Of a stretch of DNA of 64,000 bases, positions 1-7,371 are shown one piece after another; position 1 is the first letter of the stretch, and the number at the start of each line of letters is the position of its first letter. Made by a program: the position numbers and the translations under genes. The DNA comes from an uncultured Alphaproteobacteria bacterium (GTDB taxonomy: Bacteria > Pseudomonadota > Alphaproteobacteria > SP197): positions 1-64,000 of the forward strand of contig CALSLK010000028.1 of NCBI GenBank assembly GCA_943787175.1, written 5' to 3'. Under the pieces are notes generated by a model, which worked only from the letters and a program-made list of their open reading frames with translations, did no database searches and was not told where the DNA came from.

Positions 1-1
1 G

Positions 2-286
2 TTCTTCCGGCACGGCAAGGGCATGCCGGATCGCTATCAACGCACATCTTCTCCTGAAGCCATGGCTGCCTTGGTTTCTGGTGGGCTGGGTTTCTCGATT
101 GCTTCGGGGTGGCTCGCGCGTGACCTATGCGCGCGCTACCCCATGGTCGCCGTACCCTTGACGTCTGAAGGTTTGCGCTGTGCCTGGTCCGTCGTCACCA
201 GGAGCGGTGATGCGCCCGATCATCCGGCGGTTCTAGCGGCTACTGGCCTGGCCGATTGGTTGGCAGGTCATAGGCAGGGTTCATGA
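2..286 (+). CDS. LysR-type regulator, C-terminal fragment (cut by window edge)
   Basis: The reading frame is open from the first bases of the window, so the gene starts upstream and only about 95 residues are visible. The piece looks like the end of a LysR substrate-binding domain: an AMAALVSGGLGFSIASGW stretch (the usual repeated-access loop before the last strands), then a hydrophobic strand and an amphipathic C-terminal helix ending ADWLAGHRQGS. The track's ATG at 23 is internal. The DNA-binding half and the target are not visible. The neighbouring osmolyte genes downstream are possible targets by position only. Family assignment is moderately sure. Confidence 0.6.
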   Translation, partial: FFRHGKGMPDRYQRTSSPEAMAALVSGGLGFSIASGWLARDLCARYPMVAVPLTSEGLRCAWSVVTRSGDAPDHPAVLAATGLADWLAGHRQGS

Positions 287-375
287 ACGAGTTTCATGAA
301 GCTGCCTTGAATCATCAATTTGGTCTGAACCTGCGAACAGACGCATGATGCAACTTCACATGAGAGGTCATGACG

Positions 376-1923
376 ATGGCAAGGCGAGCAGGACGTCAGG
401 CGGCTGGCAAACGCAAAGGCGCTGCGGGCAGTGGTCCACGCAAGGTTTCCCAGCTTCCATGGACCGTGGTCCGCAACCGGCTGCCGCCAATCGAGATCGC
501 CAGCGCTGATGAAGTCGAAGCCGTGCACGATGCCTCACTGCGTGTTCTCGAAGAGATCGGCATCAACTTCCTGCTGCCCGAGGCGCGCGACATCCTGAAA
601 GCTGCCGGTGTTGCGGTCACGGACGGAGAGGAGCGGGTTCGCTTTGATCGCGGCTTCATCGAGGAAACCGTGGCCAGGGCTCCCGCTGAATGGACCCTGC
701 ATGCGCGCAACCCTGATCGCAGCCGCGTGTTCGGGGGCAACCACATCAACTTCCTGCCCGTCGCGGGCAATCCCAACATTTCCGATATCGAAGGTGGCCG
801 CCGCAGCGGCAACCTGAAGGACTATCGTGATCTGCTGCGCCTGGCTCAAGTGATCAATGCCGTGCATGGCTGTACCCCCATGTTGGAGCCCATGGATGTG
901 CCGCCCAATGTCCGATATCTCGACATCGTTGGCGAACAGCTTCTGATCACCGACAAAATCGCGTTCGGCTATTCGCTGGGTCGCCGCAAGATTCTCGATG
1001 CCATCGAAATGGTGCGCATCGCGCGCGGCATCGATGAAGAGACCCTGTCGCGGGAGCCCAGCCTCTGGACCGTAGTCAATTGTAACTCACCGCTCCAGCT
1101 CGATATCCCCATGTTGCTTGGCATGATCGAAATGGCACGGCGCAATCAGCCCATCGTGGTGACGCCCTTCACACTGGCTGGCGCCATGGCACCGGTCTCA
1201 ATCGCTGGCGCGCTGACCCAGCAGAATGCCGAAGCCCTGGCGGGGATCGCGTTTTGTCAGACGGTCAATCCCGGTGCGCCTGTGGTATATGGAGGCTTCA
1301 CCAGTAACGTCGATATGAAGTCCGGCGCACCTGCCTTCGGCACGCCGGAATATGTCAAAGCCGTGTTGCTGGGTGGCCAGATGGCCCGCCGTTACAAACT
1401 CCCTTACCGCTCATCGAATGTGAATGCGTCGAACTGGCCCGATGCCCAGGCGACCTATGAAGGCGCCATGTCGCTCTGGGCGACGGTCATGGGTCACACC
1501 AACATGATCATGCACAGCTTTGGCTGGCTTGAAGGCGGTTTGCGCGCTTCCTTCGAGAAGATCGTGATTGACCTTGAAATGGTCCAGACCCTCATGAAGT
1601 CGCTGGAACCCGTCGATTTTTCGGAATCGGAACTGGCCGTGGATGCCATGGCCGATGTTGGCCCCGGTGGACACTTCTTTGGCACACAGCACACCCTGGA
1701 TCGTTACGAAACCGCGTTCTACGAACCCGTGCTGTCAGACTGGCGCAACTTCGAAACCTGGGAACAGGACGGTGCGCGCGATGCCACACAACGCGCCCAC
1801 CTGGTCTACAAGCAGTTGCTGGAAGAATACGAGAAGCCCGCCATGGATCCTGCAATCCATGAGGAACTCACCGGCTTCATCGACCGTCGCAAGGCTGAAG
1901 GCGGAGCCACGGCAGACGACTAG
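376..1923 (+). CDS. Trimethylamine/glycine betaine methyltransferase family protein (non-pyrrolysine MttB superfamily)
   Basis: A corrinoid-dependent methyltransferase homologue of about 515 residues, the usual size for the MttB superfamily. Characterised members move a methyl group from trimethylamine (pyrrolysine form) or glycine betaine (MtgB, non-pyrrolysine form) to a corrinoid protein. The frame has no internal TAG, so this is a non-Pyl member. Family-like stretches include GGFTSNVDMKSGAPAFGTPE and the C-terminal DVGPGGHFFGTQHTLDRYETA. The start at 376 is preferred over 370 because AGAGG lies 8 nt upstream of it but only 2 nt from 370. Choline sulfatase and choline dehydrogenase lie a few kb downstream, suggesting a quaternary-amine substrate. 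No corrinoid protein gene is visible nearby, so substrate and partner remain inferred. Confidence 0.85.
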   Translation: MARRAGRQAAGKRKGAAGSGPRKVSQLPWTVVRNRLPPIEIASADEVEAVHDASLRVLEEIGINFLLPEARDILKAAGVAVTDGEERVRFDRGFIEETVARAPAEWTLHARNPDRSRVFGGNHINFLPVAGNPNISDIEGGRRSGNLKDYRDLLRLAQVINAVHGCTPMLEPMDVPPNVRYLDIVGEQLLITDKIAFGYSLGRRKILDAIEMVRIARGIDEETLSREPSLWTVVNCNSPLQLDIPMLLGMIEMARRNQPIVVTPFTLAGAMAPVSIAGALTQQNAEALAGIAFCQTVNPGAPVVYGGFTSNVDMKSGAPAFGTPEYVKAVLLGGQMARRYKLPYRSSNVNASNWPDAQATYEGAMSLWATVMGHTNMIMHSFGWLEGGLRASFEKIVIDLEMVQTLMKSLEPVDFSESELAVDAMADVGPGGHFFGTQHTLDRYETAFYEPVLSDWRNFETWEQDGARDATQRAHLVYKQLLEEYEKPAMDPAIHEELTGFIDRRKAEGGATADD

Positions 1924-1954
1924 CCATCAGGGCCACTGACTGTCAGGGTTGGTC

Positions 1955-2830
1955 ATGTCTGGTGAAGCTGTCGACTTTTCAAAACATGACGCCATGTCGC
2001 ATCCCGGTGCGCACAGATACGCCATGGCGTCGTGCGGTGATGACGTTGCTGGCCTCTGTGAAGCCGTGCAGGGCCTGCTGCTGCATGACCATTACGGCGG
2101 GCTTCTTTATGGAATTCCGCCGGACGGCTTTCTTGAACGCTCGCGGGTGACCCAGCCGGTCACGACACGGCTTGACGCTGTGCTTTCTCTCGATCCATCG
2201 CCGTTATCACAGGCCCGCAACGTTCACGACCGTGAGGTTGGCACGTGCCGTGACTTTGCCTTGCTGTTGACGTCCCTTTTGCGCGAGCAGGGAATGGCGG
2301 CCCGTGTCCGTTGTGGCTTTGCGTCGTACTTCACGCCGGGTCAGATGGAAGACCATTGGGTGTGCGAGTGCTGGGTTGAAGAGGAGCGCCGGTGGGCACG
2401 TATCGATGCTCAACTCGATGGCGCTCATTGCAGCCACCTCTCCATCGGGTTTGATACCACCGATCTTCCGGCTGATTGTTTCGTCTCGGGCGTTGATGCC
2501 TGGCGACGTGTACGCAGCGATGAGGACTGCGCGGTCTGGGGTAAAGGCGAAATCAGGGAACTCTGGTTTATAGAGGTAAACCTTGTCCGTGATGTGTTGT
2601 GGCTTCTTCGCGCTGATTCCTCAGCCTGGGATACCTGGCGCACATCACCACCTGCCTGCCAGACAATGACGCCGGATCGGCTTGCCGCTGCCGACAACCT
2701 TGCCGCATGGGCCCACAGAGCTGTTCGCGATCCAGCGCTGGAGCATCCTGGAAACGACGTTCTTGAGGCTGTTCAATGCCCGCCCTGGCAATCGGGTTCA
2801 GACACCAGGACTGACATCGCTCAAAAGTAA
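1955..2830 (+). CDS. Transglutaminase-like domain protein
   Basis: A protein of about 291 residues with a transglutaminase-like (papain-fold) core. The candidate triad is Cys in VGTCRDFALLLTSLLRE, His in MEDHWVCECWV, and Asp in RIDAQLD, spaced as in the transglut_core family. There is no signal peptide, so it is probably cytoplasmic. The track begins at a TTG (1949); the ATG at 1955 has AGGG about 7 nt upstream and is preferred. Such proteins act as proteases or amide hydrolases on unknown substrates. It follows the methyltransferase gene by about 30 nt in the same direction, so co-transcription is likely. The C-terminal third has no domain that I recognise. Confidence 0.75.
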   Translation: MSGEAVDFSKHDAMSHPGAHRYAMASCGDDVAGLCEAVQGLLLHDHYGGLLYGIPPDGFLERSRVTQPVTTRLDAVLSLDPSPLSQARNVHDREVGTCRDFALLLTSLLREQGMAARVRCGFASYFTPGQMEDHWVCECWVEEERRWARIDAQLDGAHCSHLSIGFDTTDLPADCFVSGVDAWRRVRSDEDCAVWGKGEIRELWFIEVNLVRDVLWLLRADSSAWDTWRTSPPACQTMTPDRLAAADNLAAWAHRAVRDPALEHPGNDVLEAVQCPPWQSGSDTRTDIAQK

Positions 2831-2831
2831 A

Positions 2832-2857
2832 GGGGCGGCTCATTTCTGAACCGCCCC
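2832..2857 (-). terminator. Intrinsic terminator for the minus-strand small genes
   Basis: A 7-bp perfect stem GGGGCGG/CCGCCCC with a 12-nt loop lies between the convergent ends of the transglutaminase-like gene and the 57-aa gene. Read on the minus strand, the stem is followed by a T-rich run (TTTACTTTT), the classic intrinsic terminator layout. It may also slow plus-strand transcripts, although no T tract follows on that side. Confidence 0.7.
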
Positions 2858-2876
2858 GGATGCCTTGTGTCTGTGA

Positions 2877-3050
2877 TCAGCCCTTTGTCAGCGAGTTCCA
2901 GATGGCACTGACGGACTTGCCGAAGTCACCATGTGCATTGCTGCGTGAGGCAGGCACCGGACGGGCTGCGTTCATGTTGACGCTGGAGCCCCAATAGGCG
3001 CGCTGCGAGGTCGGGTGACCGAGGATGCTTTGATCGAGAATTGTGTTCAT
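2877..3050 (-). CDS. Small 57-aa protein, copy A of a tandem pair
   Basis: This ORF is too short for the supplied track. Read on the minus strand it starts MNTILDQSILGHPTSQR, continues NMNAARPVPASRS and GDFGKSVSAIW, and ends NSLTKG followed by TGA. A strong Shine-Dalgarno sequence (AAGAAGGAG) lies about 7 nt before the ATG. A second gene of identical length lies directly upstream; 52 of 57 residues match. Between the copies I count about 10 synonymous and 5 amino-acid-changing codons, which indicates that the protein is under selection. I recognise no family. It has no signal peptide or membrane segment and is mildly basic. It is followed by a good terminator. Confidence 0.8.
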   Translation of the reverse strand: MNTILDQSILGHPTSQRAYWGSSVNMNAARPVPASRSNAHGDFGKSVSAIWNSLTKG

Positions 3051-3087
3051 GTGCTTGCTCCTTCTTCTTGATGTCTTGTGTTTGAGA

Positions 3088-3261
3088 TCAGCCTTTTGTC
3101 AGTGAGCTCCAGATGGCGCTGACGGACTTGCCAAAATCACCGTGGGCGTGGCTGCGTGAGGCCGGCACCGGACGGGCTGCGTTCATATTGACGCTGGAGC
3201 TCCAATAGGTGCGCTGCGAGGTCGGGTGACCGAGGATTCCTTGATCGAGAATGGTGTTCAT
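3088..3261 (-). CDS. Small 57-aa protein, copy B of a tandem pair
   Basis: The promoter-proximal copy of the duplicated small gene, also too short for the track. It starts MNTILDQGILGHPTSQR and ends WSSLTKG. It differs from copy A at five residues (S8G, A18T, G21S, N38H, N52S). The Shine-Dalgarno AAGAAGGAG is conserved at the same distance, and the leader AGAAGGAGCAAGC is shared, so the duplicated unit includes the ribosome-binding site. The gene is transcribed divergently from a GcvA-like LysR gene across a 127-bp gap, the standard arrangement for a LysR target. Function is unknown; the arrangement suggests a small regulated protein whose dose matters. Confidence 0.8.
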   Translation of the reverse strand: MNTILDQGILGHPTSQRTYWSSSVNMNAARPVPASRSHAHGDFGKSVSAIWSSLTKG

Positions 3262-3388
3262 GCGCTTGCTCCTTCTTGTTGTGACGCTGTGCGTCGTTGT
3301 CTGATAGGAGATTTAGGGTTTCCGGCCCAAATGTTCAAAGGAGATGTTCTAAGCTTTCGCGATAGTTTTTCTCGTGTAAGATCGTGCC
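3262..3388. promoter_or_regulatory. Divergent control region between the 57-aa genes and a LysR gene
   Basis: This 127-bp region separates two divergent start codons and must carry promoters for both sides. On the minus strand TTGAAC and TAAATC are separated by 17 nt (plus-strand gttcaa at 3333-3338 and gattta at 3310-3315), a weak sigma70-like pair that could drive the small genes. The region is locally AT-richer than its surroundings. LysR regulators usually bind in such gaps at T-N11-A sites, but I cannot point to one site with confidence. Confidence 0.4.
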
Positions 3389-4321
3389 ATGTCCATTGCC
3401 AATCTTCCCCTCAATGCCCTGCGGGCCTTTGAAGCGGCCGGACGCCAGCTGAGCTTCAGCAGGGCGGCCGAAGAACTCAGTGTGACCGCGGCTGCGGTCA
3501 GCCATCAGGTGCGCGGCCTCGAGGAACGCCTGGGCCATGAGTTGTTCCGCCGCCGCCATCGCGCTCTTGAACTCACGGCGGCTGGCCACCTGCTCCTGCC
3601 GGGGCTGGCCGAGGGGCTTTCAACGCTGGAATATTCCGTGTCGCGCCTGTCGATGCTCGATAATGAATCACGTCTGGTCATCACTGCCGACCCGACGCTT
3701 GCGGCAAAGTGGCTGCTTCCCAACCTCCAGGCGTTTCAGGATTCCTATCCCGATCTCGATGTGCATCTTTCCAGTTCCTCCAACGTCATCGACCTGCATC
3801 AGCAGAAAGCCGACATCGCCTTGCGCTATGGCGCGGGGAATTACGAGGGCCTGCATGCCGAGGCGCTTTCCCAGGATTACATGACTCCGGTCTGCAATCC
3901 TTCGCTGCTGAAAGGCGAACATCCTCTGCGCAAACCCGAGGATCTTTCTCACCACACGCTCCTGCACGATGAAAGCTGGGGCTACATGGGTGCGGTGCCT
4001 GATTGGTCCATGTGGCTGAAGGCCGCGGGTGTCGAGGGGGTGGATGTTTCGCGCGGTCCCCATTTTGACGTAGCGGTGATGGCACTGGAAGCCGCTGCCA
4101 TGGGCCGGGGCGTTGCCCTCATGCCACGCGCGCTGGTGATCGATGACCTTGCCTGGGGAAGACTAATCGCACCCTTCGACCTCACGCTCCAGCTGGATTG
4201 CCGCGTCTACTTTGTCTGCGTTCCCCAGGCACTCGAACGGCCTGCGGTTGCTGCGTTCCGCGGCTGGGTCAAGGAGATGGCGGCTCGGACCTATCTTCCG
4301 CCCGATAACACCGCAGACTGA
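3389..4321 (+). CDS. GcvA-like LysR family transcriptional regulator
   Basis: A full-length LysR regulator of 310 residues. Residues ~5-64 form the winged HTH (NALRAFEAAGRQLSFSRAAEEL, then VTAAAVSHQVRGLEERLGHELF), followed by a linker helix and a periplasmic-binding-like effector domain (TADPTLAAKWLLPNLQAFQ). The opening LNALRAFEAAGR and the SHQVRGLEE helix are typical of the GcvA/AmpR-like branch. The gene is divergent from the tandem 57-aa genes, so those are the most likely targets along with its own promoter. It converges on the flavoprotein gene with a 9-nt gap. The effector is unknown. Confidence 0.88.
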   Translation: MSIANLPLNALRAFEAAGRQLSFSRAAEELSVTAAAVSHQVRGLEERLGHELFRRRHRALELTAAGHLLLPGLAEGLSTLEYSVSRLSMLDNESRLVITADPTLAAKWLLPNLQAFQDSYPDLDVHLSSSSNVIDLHQQKADIALRYGAGNYEGLHAEALSQDYMTPVCNPSLLKGEHPLRKPEDLSHHTLLHDESWGYMGAVPDWSMWLKAAGVEGVDVSRGPHFDVAVMALEAAAMGRGVALMPRALVIDDLAWGRLIAPFDLTLQLDCRVYFVCVPQALERPAVAAFRGWVKEMAARTYLPPDNTAD

Positions 4322-4330
4322 TTCGACCGT

Positions 4331-5620
4331 TCAGGCAAGTGCTGCCGTGGTGTCGGCAACATCGCGCCGGTCAAGCAGGCCGCTGGTTGCCAGATGCCAT
4401 GTGATGCCCAGCTGTCGGAAGGCGTGGTTGGGCACGATATCGATGGGTTCAATTGGCATATCGGTATCCTCTCCCAGAACCGCGCGGGTCAGCTGGGTGC
4501 CAAACATGGTGCACATCGCCACGCCACGCCCGTTAAAGCCCAGCGCCGCATGCACGTTGTTGGCCAGTTTGAAGAGGCGGGGCGTATGGTCTGGCGTCAC
4601 GGCAACCTGGCCGCCCCACCCGTATTCCCATTCCATGCCCTCAAGTGCGGGAAAGATCTCGCGTGCGGTTCTCTTCAGGTGCTCGGTCGACCCTGGTTCC
4701 TTGAGGTTCGTTAGGTTGCCACGCCCGCCAATTACGAAGCGGTTGTCTCGATCCAGCTTGAAGTAGTGCAGCGCGCGCCGCGTTTCTGCGACCGCATGGC
4801 GACCGGGCAGAATCGTTGCCAACCTGTCTGTGTCCAGGGGTTTCGTTGCCGCAACAAAGGTCGTCACCGGAATGACGGACTTGCGCAGATTTGGCCACAG
4901 CGTGTCTGAATAGGCGTTGGTGCAGATCACGACATGTTCAGCTTCAACCTCACCGCCGTCGGTGGTTACACGCCACCCTGCGCCGGCTTCGTGGATCGCA
5001 TCGACCTTGCTGTTTCCGTGGACGGTGGCACCCTTGGAAATGGCGGTGCGTGCCAGGCCACGGGCAAAGGACAGCGGCTGCAGGTGGCCACCGCGTGGGT
5101 CGCGCATGGCAAAGGGATAGAAATCGGTGCCGATCAGGGTTTTCAGGCTGGCACGGTCATGGCGCTCCACCTTCACGCCCAGTTCGCCCCATTCCCTGAT
5201 CCAGCCATCCAGGAACGCCTTGCCGGTCTGGCCAAACCCGGCATGGACAAAGCCGGGGCGCTCGGCGTCACAGTCGATGGCGTGCCGATCGATCAGGTCG
5301 AAGGCGACATCGCAGGCCTTGTTCAGCATATCAAGCACCGCGGGTCCACGATTGCGGCCATACTTCTGCGTAATCTCGGACGGCAACATGCGCCAGCCCG
5401 GATTGGCCTGACCACCATTGCGCCCCGAAGCGCCCCATCCTGGTTCACCGGCCTCCAGAACCATCACCGATTTCCCGGCTTCAGCCAGATGCAGTGCTGT
5501 AGACAGGCCTGTGAAGCCGCCCCCGATCACCACGACATCAGCACCATGTTTTCCGGTCAGGGCCGGTGTGTCGGCGGGTGGTGTGGCGCTTGTCGCCCAC
5601 AGGCTATCTGGCAGCTTCAT
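4331..5620 (-). CDS. FAD-dependent amine oxidoreductase (PuuB/DAO family)
   Basis: A flavoprotein of about 429 residues with an N-terminal Rossmann FAD site VVVIGGGFTGLSTALHLAEAG (~residues 29-49) and the following GWGASGRNGGQANPGWR, characteristic of gamma-glutamylputrescine oxidase-like DAO enzymes. The C-terminal GFNGRGVAMCTMFG is the usual second FAD contact. These enzymes oxidise secondary or primary amines, releasing H2O2 or passing electrons on. The track starts at 5722, but the ATG at 5620 (MKLPDSLWATS) gives the family N-terminus and avoids overlap with the divergent choline sulfatase. The choline/betaine context suggests an N-methylated or amine substrate, which is inference. Confidence 0.82.
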   Translation of the reverse strand: MKLPDSLWATSATPPADTPALTGKHGADVVVIGGGFTGLSTALHLAEAGKSVMVLEAGEPGWGASGRNGGQANPGWRMLPSEITQKYGRNRGPAVLDMLNKACDVAFDLIDRHAIDCDAERPGFVHAGFGQTGKAFLDGWIREWGELGVKVERHDRASLKTLIGTDFYPFAMRDPRGGHLQPLSFARGLARTAISKGATVHGNSKVDAIHEAGAGWRVTTDGGEVEAEHVVICTNAYSDTLWPNLRKSVIPVTTFVAATKPLDTDRLATILPGRHAVAETRRALHYFKLDRDNRFVIGGRGNLTNLKEPGSTEHLKRTAREIFPALEGMEWEYGWGGQVAVTPDHTPRLFKLANNVHAALGFNGRGVAMCTMFGTQLTRAVLGEDTDMPIEPIDIVPNHAFRQLGITWHLATSGLLDRRDVADTTAALA

Positions 5621-5702
5621 TGTGACACTCGTGTTGTTTCCGGGCAGTTTATTCTGATGGCGCGTCGCGTTACCAGACGTGCGGATCAGCAATGGGGGCA
5701 CC

Positions 5703-7232
5703 ATGGCCAAGAAACCCAACATTCTCTATCTCATGATGGATCAACTGGCGCCTCAGGTGCTTAAACCCTATGGCGGTGGGGTCTGCCGCACACCCAACAT
5801 CGAACGCCTGGCGGGCGAAGGCGTCGTCTTCGAGAACGCCTATTGCAATTACCCGATCTGCGCCCCGGCCCGGTTCAGCCTGATGTCAGGCAGGATGCCC
5901 AGCAAAATTGGTTCCTACGACAACGCCAACGAGTTCCCGTCTGAAATCCCGACCTTCGCGCATTACCTGCGCGACATGGATTATCACACCTGCCTTTCGG
6001 GCAAGATGCACTTCATCGGCGCCGATCAGCTCCACGGTTTCGAGGACCGCGTCACCACCGACGTTTATCCCTCCGATTTTTCCTGGGTCACGGATTGGTC
6101 GCTGGGCGCGACCTATTGGGTGCCCTGGTATCACTCCATGCGCGCGGTGCTCGATGCCGGTCCGTGGCGGCGCAGCGTCAACACGAACTATGACGAGGAA
6201 GTCACGGTCGAAGCCTGCCGTTGGCTCCACGACCATGCCGACCGTGGGGATGGCAAGCCGTTCTTCCTGGCAACCAGCTTCATCTCGCCCCACGACCCCT
6301 ATCTGGCCCCGCCCAGCCACTGGGACCAGTACAGCGATGACGAGATCGACGATCCCCGGGTCGGTGACATTCCGCTCGAGGAACGCGACGCCCACAGCCG
6401 GCGGCTCTACTACACGACCGGCCGTCACATGGATGAGGTTGGACCTGCCGATGTCCGTCGCGCACGCCGTGCCTACTATGCCGTGATGTCCTGGCTGGAC
6501 GACCGGGTCGGGCGCGTTCTCGATACCCTCGAGGCGATTGGCGAAAAGGACAACACCATCATCGTGCTGGCTGCCGACCACGGCGACATGCTGGGTGAGC
6601 GCGGCATGTGGTTCAAGATGAGCTTCCACGAATGGTCCGTGCGTGTGCCCATGATCGTCCATGCGCCCGGCATGTATCAACCGCGCCGTTTGAAAGAGAA
6701 TGTCTCTCTGCTGGATCTCTTCCCGACCTTCCTGGAATGGGCCGGTGATGGCACCATGCCCGAATTGGTCAGCCAGATTGACGGTAACAGCATGACCGGC
6801 CTTGCCGGTGGCAGCACCCAAGGCTGGCCCGATGTTGCCTACAGTGAATACTGCGGTGAAGGCTCTGAATTCCCCCTGATGATGGTCAAACGCGGCCGCT
6901 GGAAATACCTCTATGGCGAGGAGGATCCGCCGGTACTCTTTGATCTCGAAGCCGATCCCGATGAACTCACGAACCTGGCAGGGACGGACGCTGTCAAGGA
7001 GATCGAAGCCGAACTTCTGGCCGAGGTTCTGCGCCAGTGGGACCCCAAGGCGTTCAGGGAGAAGGTGCTGGAAAGCCAGCAGCGAAGGTTGTTTCTCCAT
7101 AAGGCTCTGGCAAAAGGCAAACGTGCAGCCTGGGACTGGAATCCCGGCCGCGACGCCTCACGCGAATACGTCCGCGACGAGGCCGACATCCAGGGCATCT
7201 ACGACACCGAATGGAGCGACCAGAAACGCTGA
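5703..7232 (+). CDS. betC: Choline-sulfatase
   Basis: A type I sulfatase of about 509 residues that hydrolyses choline-O-sulfate to choline and sulfate. The formylglycine motif C-x-P-x-R is present as CAPARFSLMSGR, the metal-binding start is NILYLMMDQ, and LAADHGDMLGERGMW supplies the conserved Asp-His pair. The C-terminal tail (REKVLESQQRRLFLHKAL, then AAWDWNP) is the choline-sulfatase-specific extension, which separates it from aryl sulfatases. There is no signal peptide, in line with cytoplasmic BetC. ATG at 5703 follows GGGGGCACC and is preferred over the track's 5679. A choline dehydrogenase gene follows about 140 nt downstream, giving a two-step path to betaine aldehyde/betaine. Confidence 0.9.
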   Translation: MAKKPNILYLMMDQLAPQVLKPYGGGVCRTPNIERLAGEGVVFENAYCNYPICAPARFSLMSGRMPSKIGSYDNANEFPSEIPTFAHYLRDMDYHTCLSGKMHFIGADQLHGFEDRVTTDVYPSDFSWVTDWSLGATYWVPWYHSMRAVLDAGPWRRSVNTNYDEEVTVEACRWLHDHADRGDGKPFFLATSFISPHDPYLAPPSHWDQYSDDEIDDPRVGDIPLEERDAHSRRLYYTTGRHMDEVGPADVRRARRAYYAVMSWLDDRVGRVLDTLEAIGEKDNTIIVLAADHGDMLGERGMWFKMSFHEWSVRVPMIVHAPGMYQPRRLKENVSLLDLFPTFLEWAGDGTMPELVSQIDGNSMTGLAGGSTQGWPDVAYSEYCGEGSEFPLMMVKRGRWKYLYGEEDPPVLFDLEADPDELTNLAGTDAVKEIEAELLAEVLRQWDPKAFREKVLESQQRRLFLHKALAKGKRAAWDWNPGRDASREYVRDEADIQGIYDTEWSDQKR

Positions 7233-7371
7233 GGCTCTAAGCTCACGTGTTACCCATGCACGGAAATCGGCAAACCCCGACGGCCCACGTCGAACACATA
7301 GGCAATGCAGCGTGTTTGGTGCCACCAATCAGGATGTGGTCTGATACCGCCGTGCTGTGGAGGGCAAGGAT

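Noticed and set aside
376-1923. Pyrrolysine (amber read-through) in the MttB homologue
   Set aside because: The frame contains no internal TAG and the gene ends at a normal stop, at the family's usual length.
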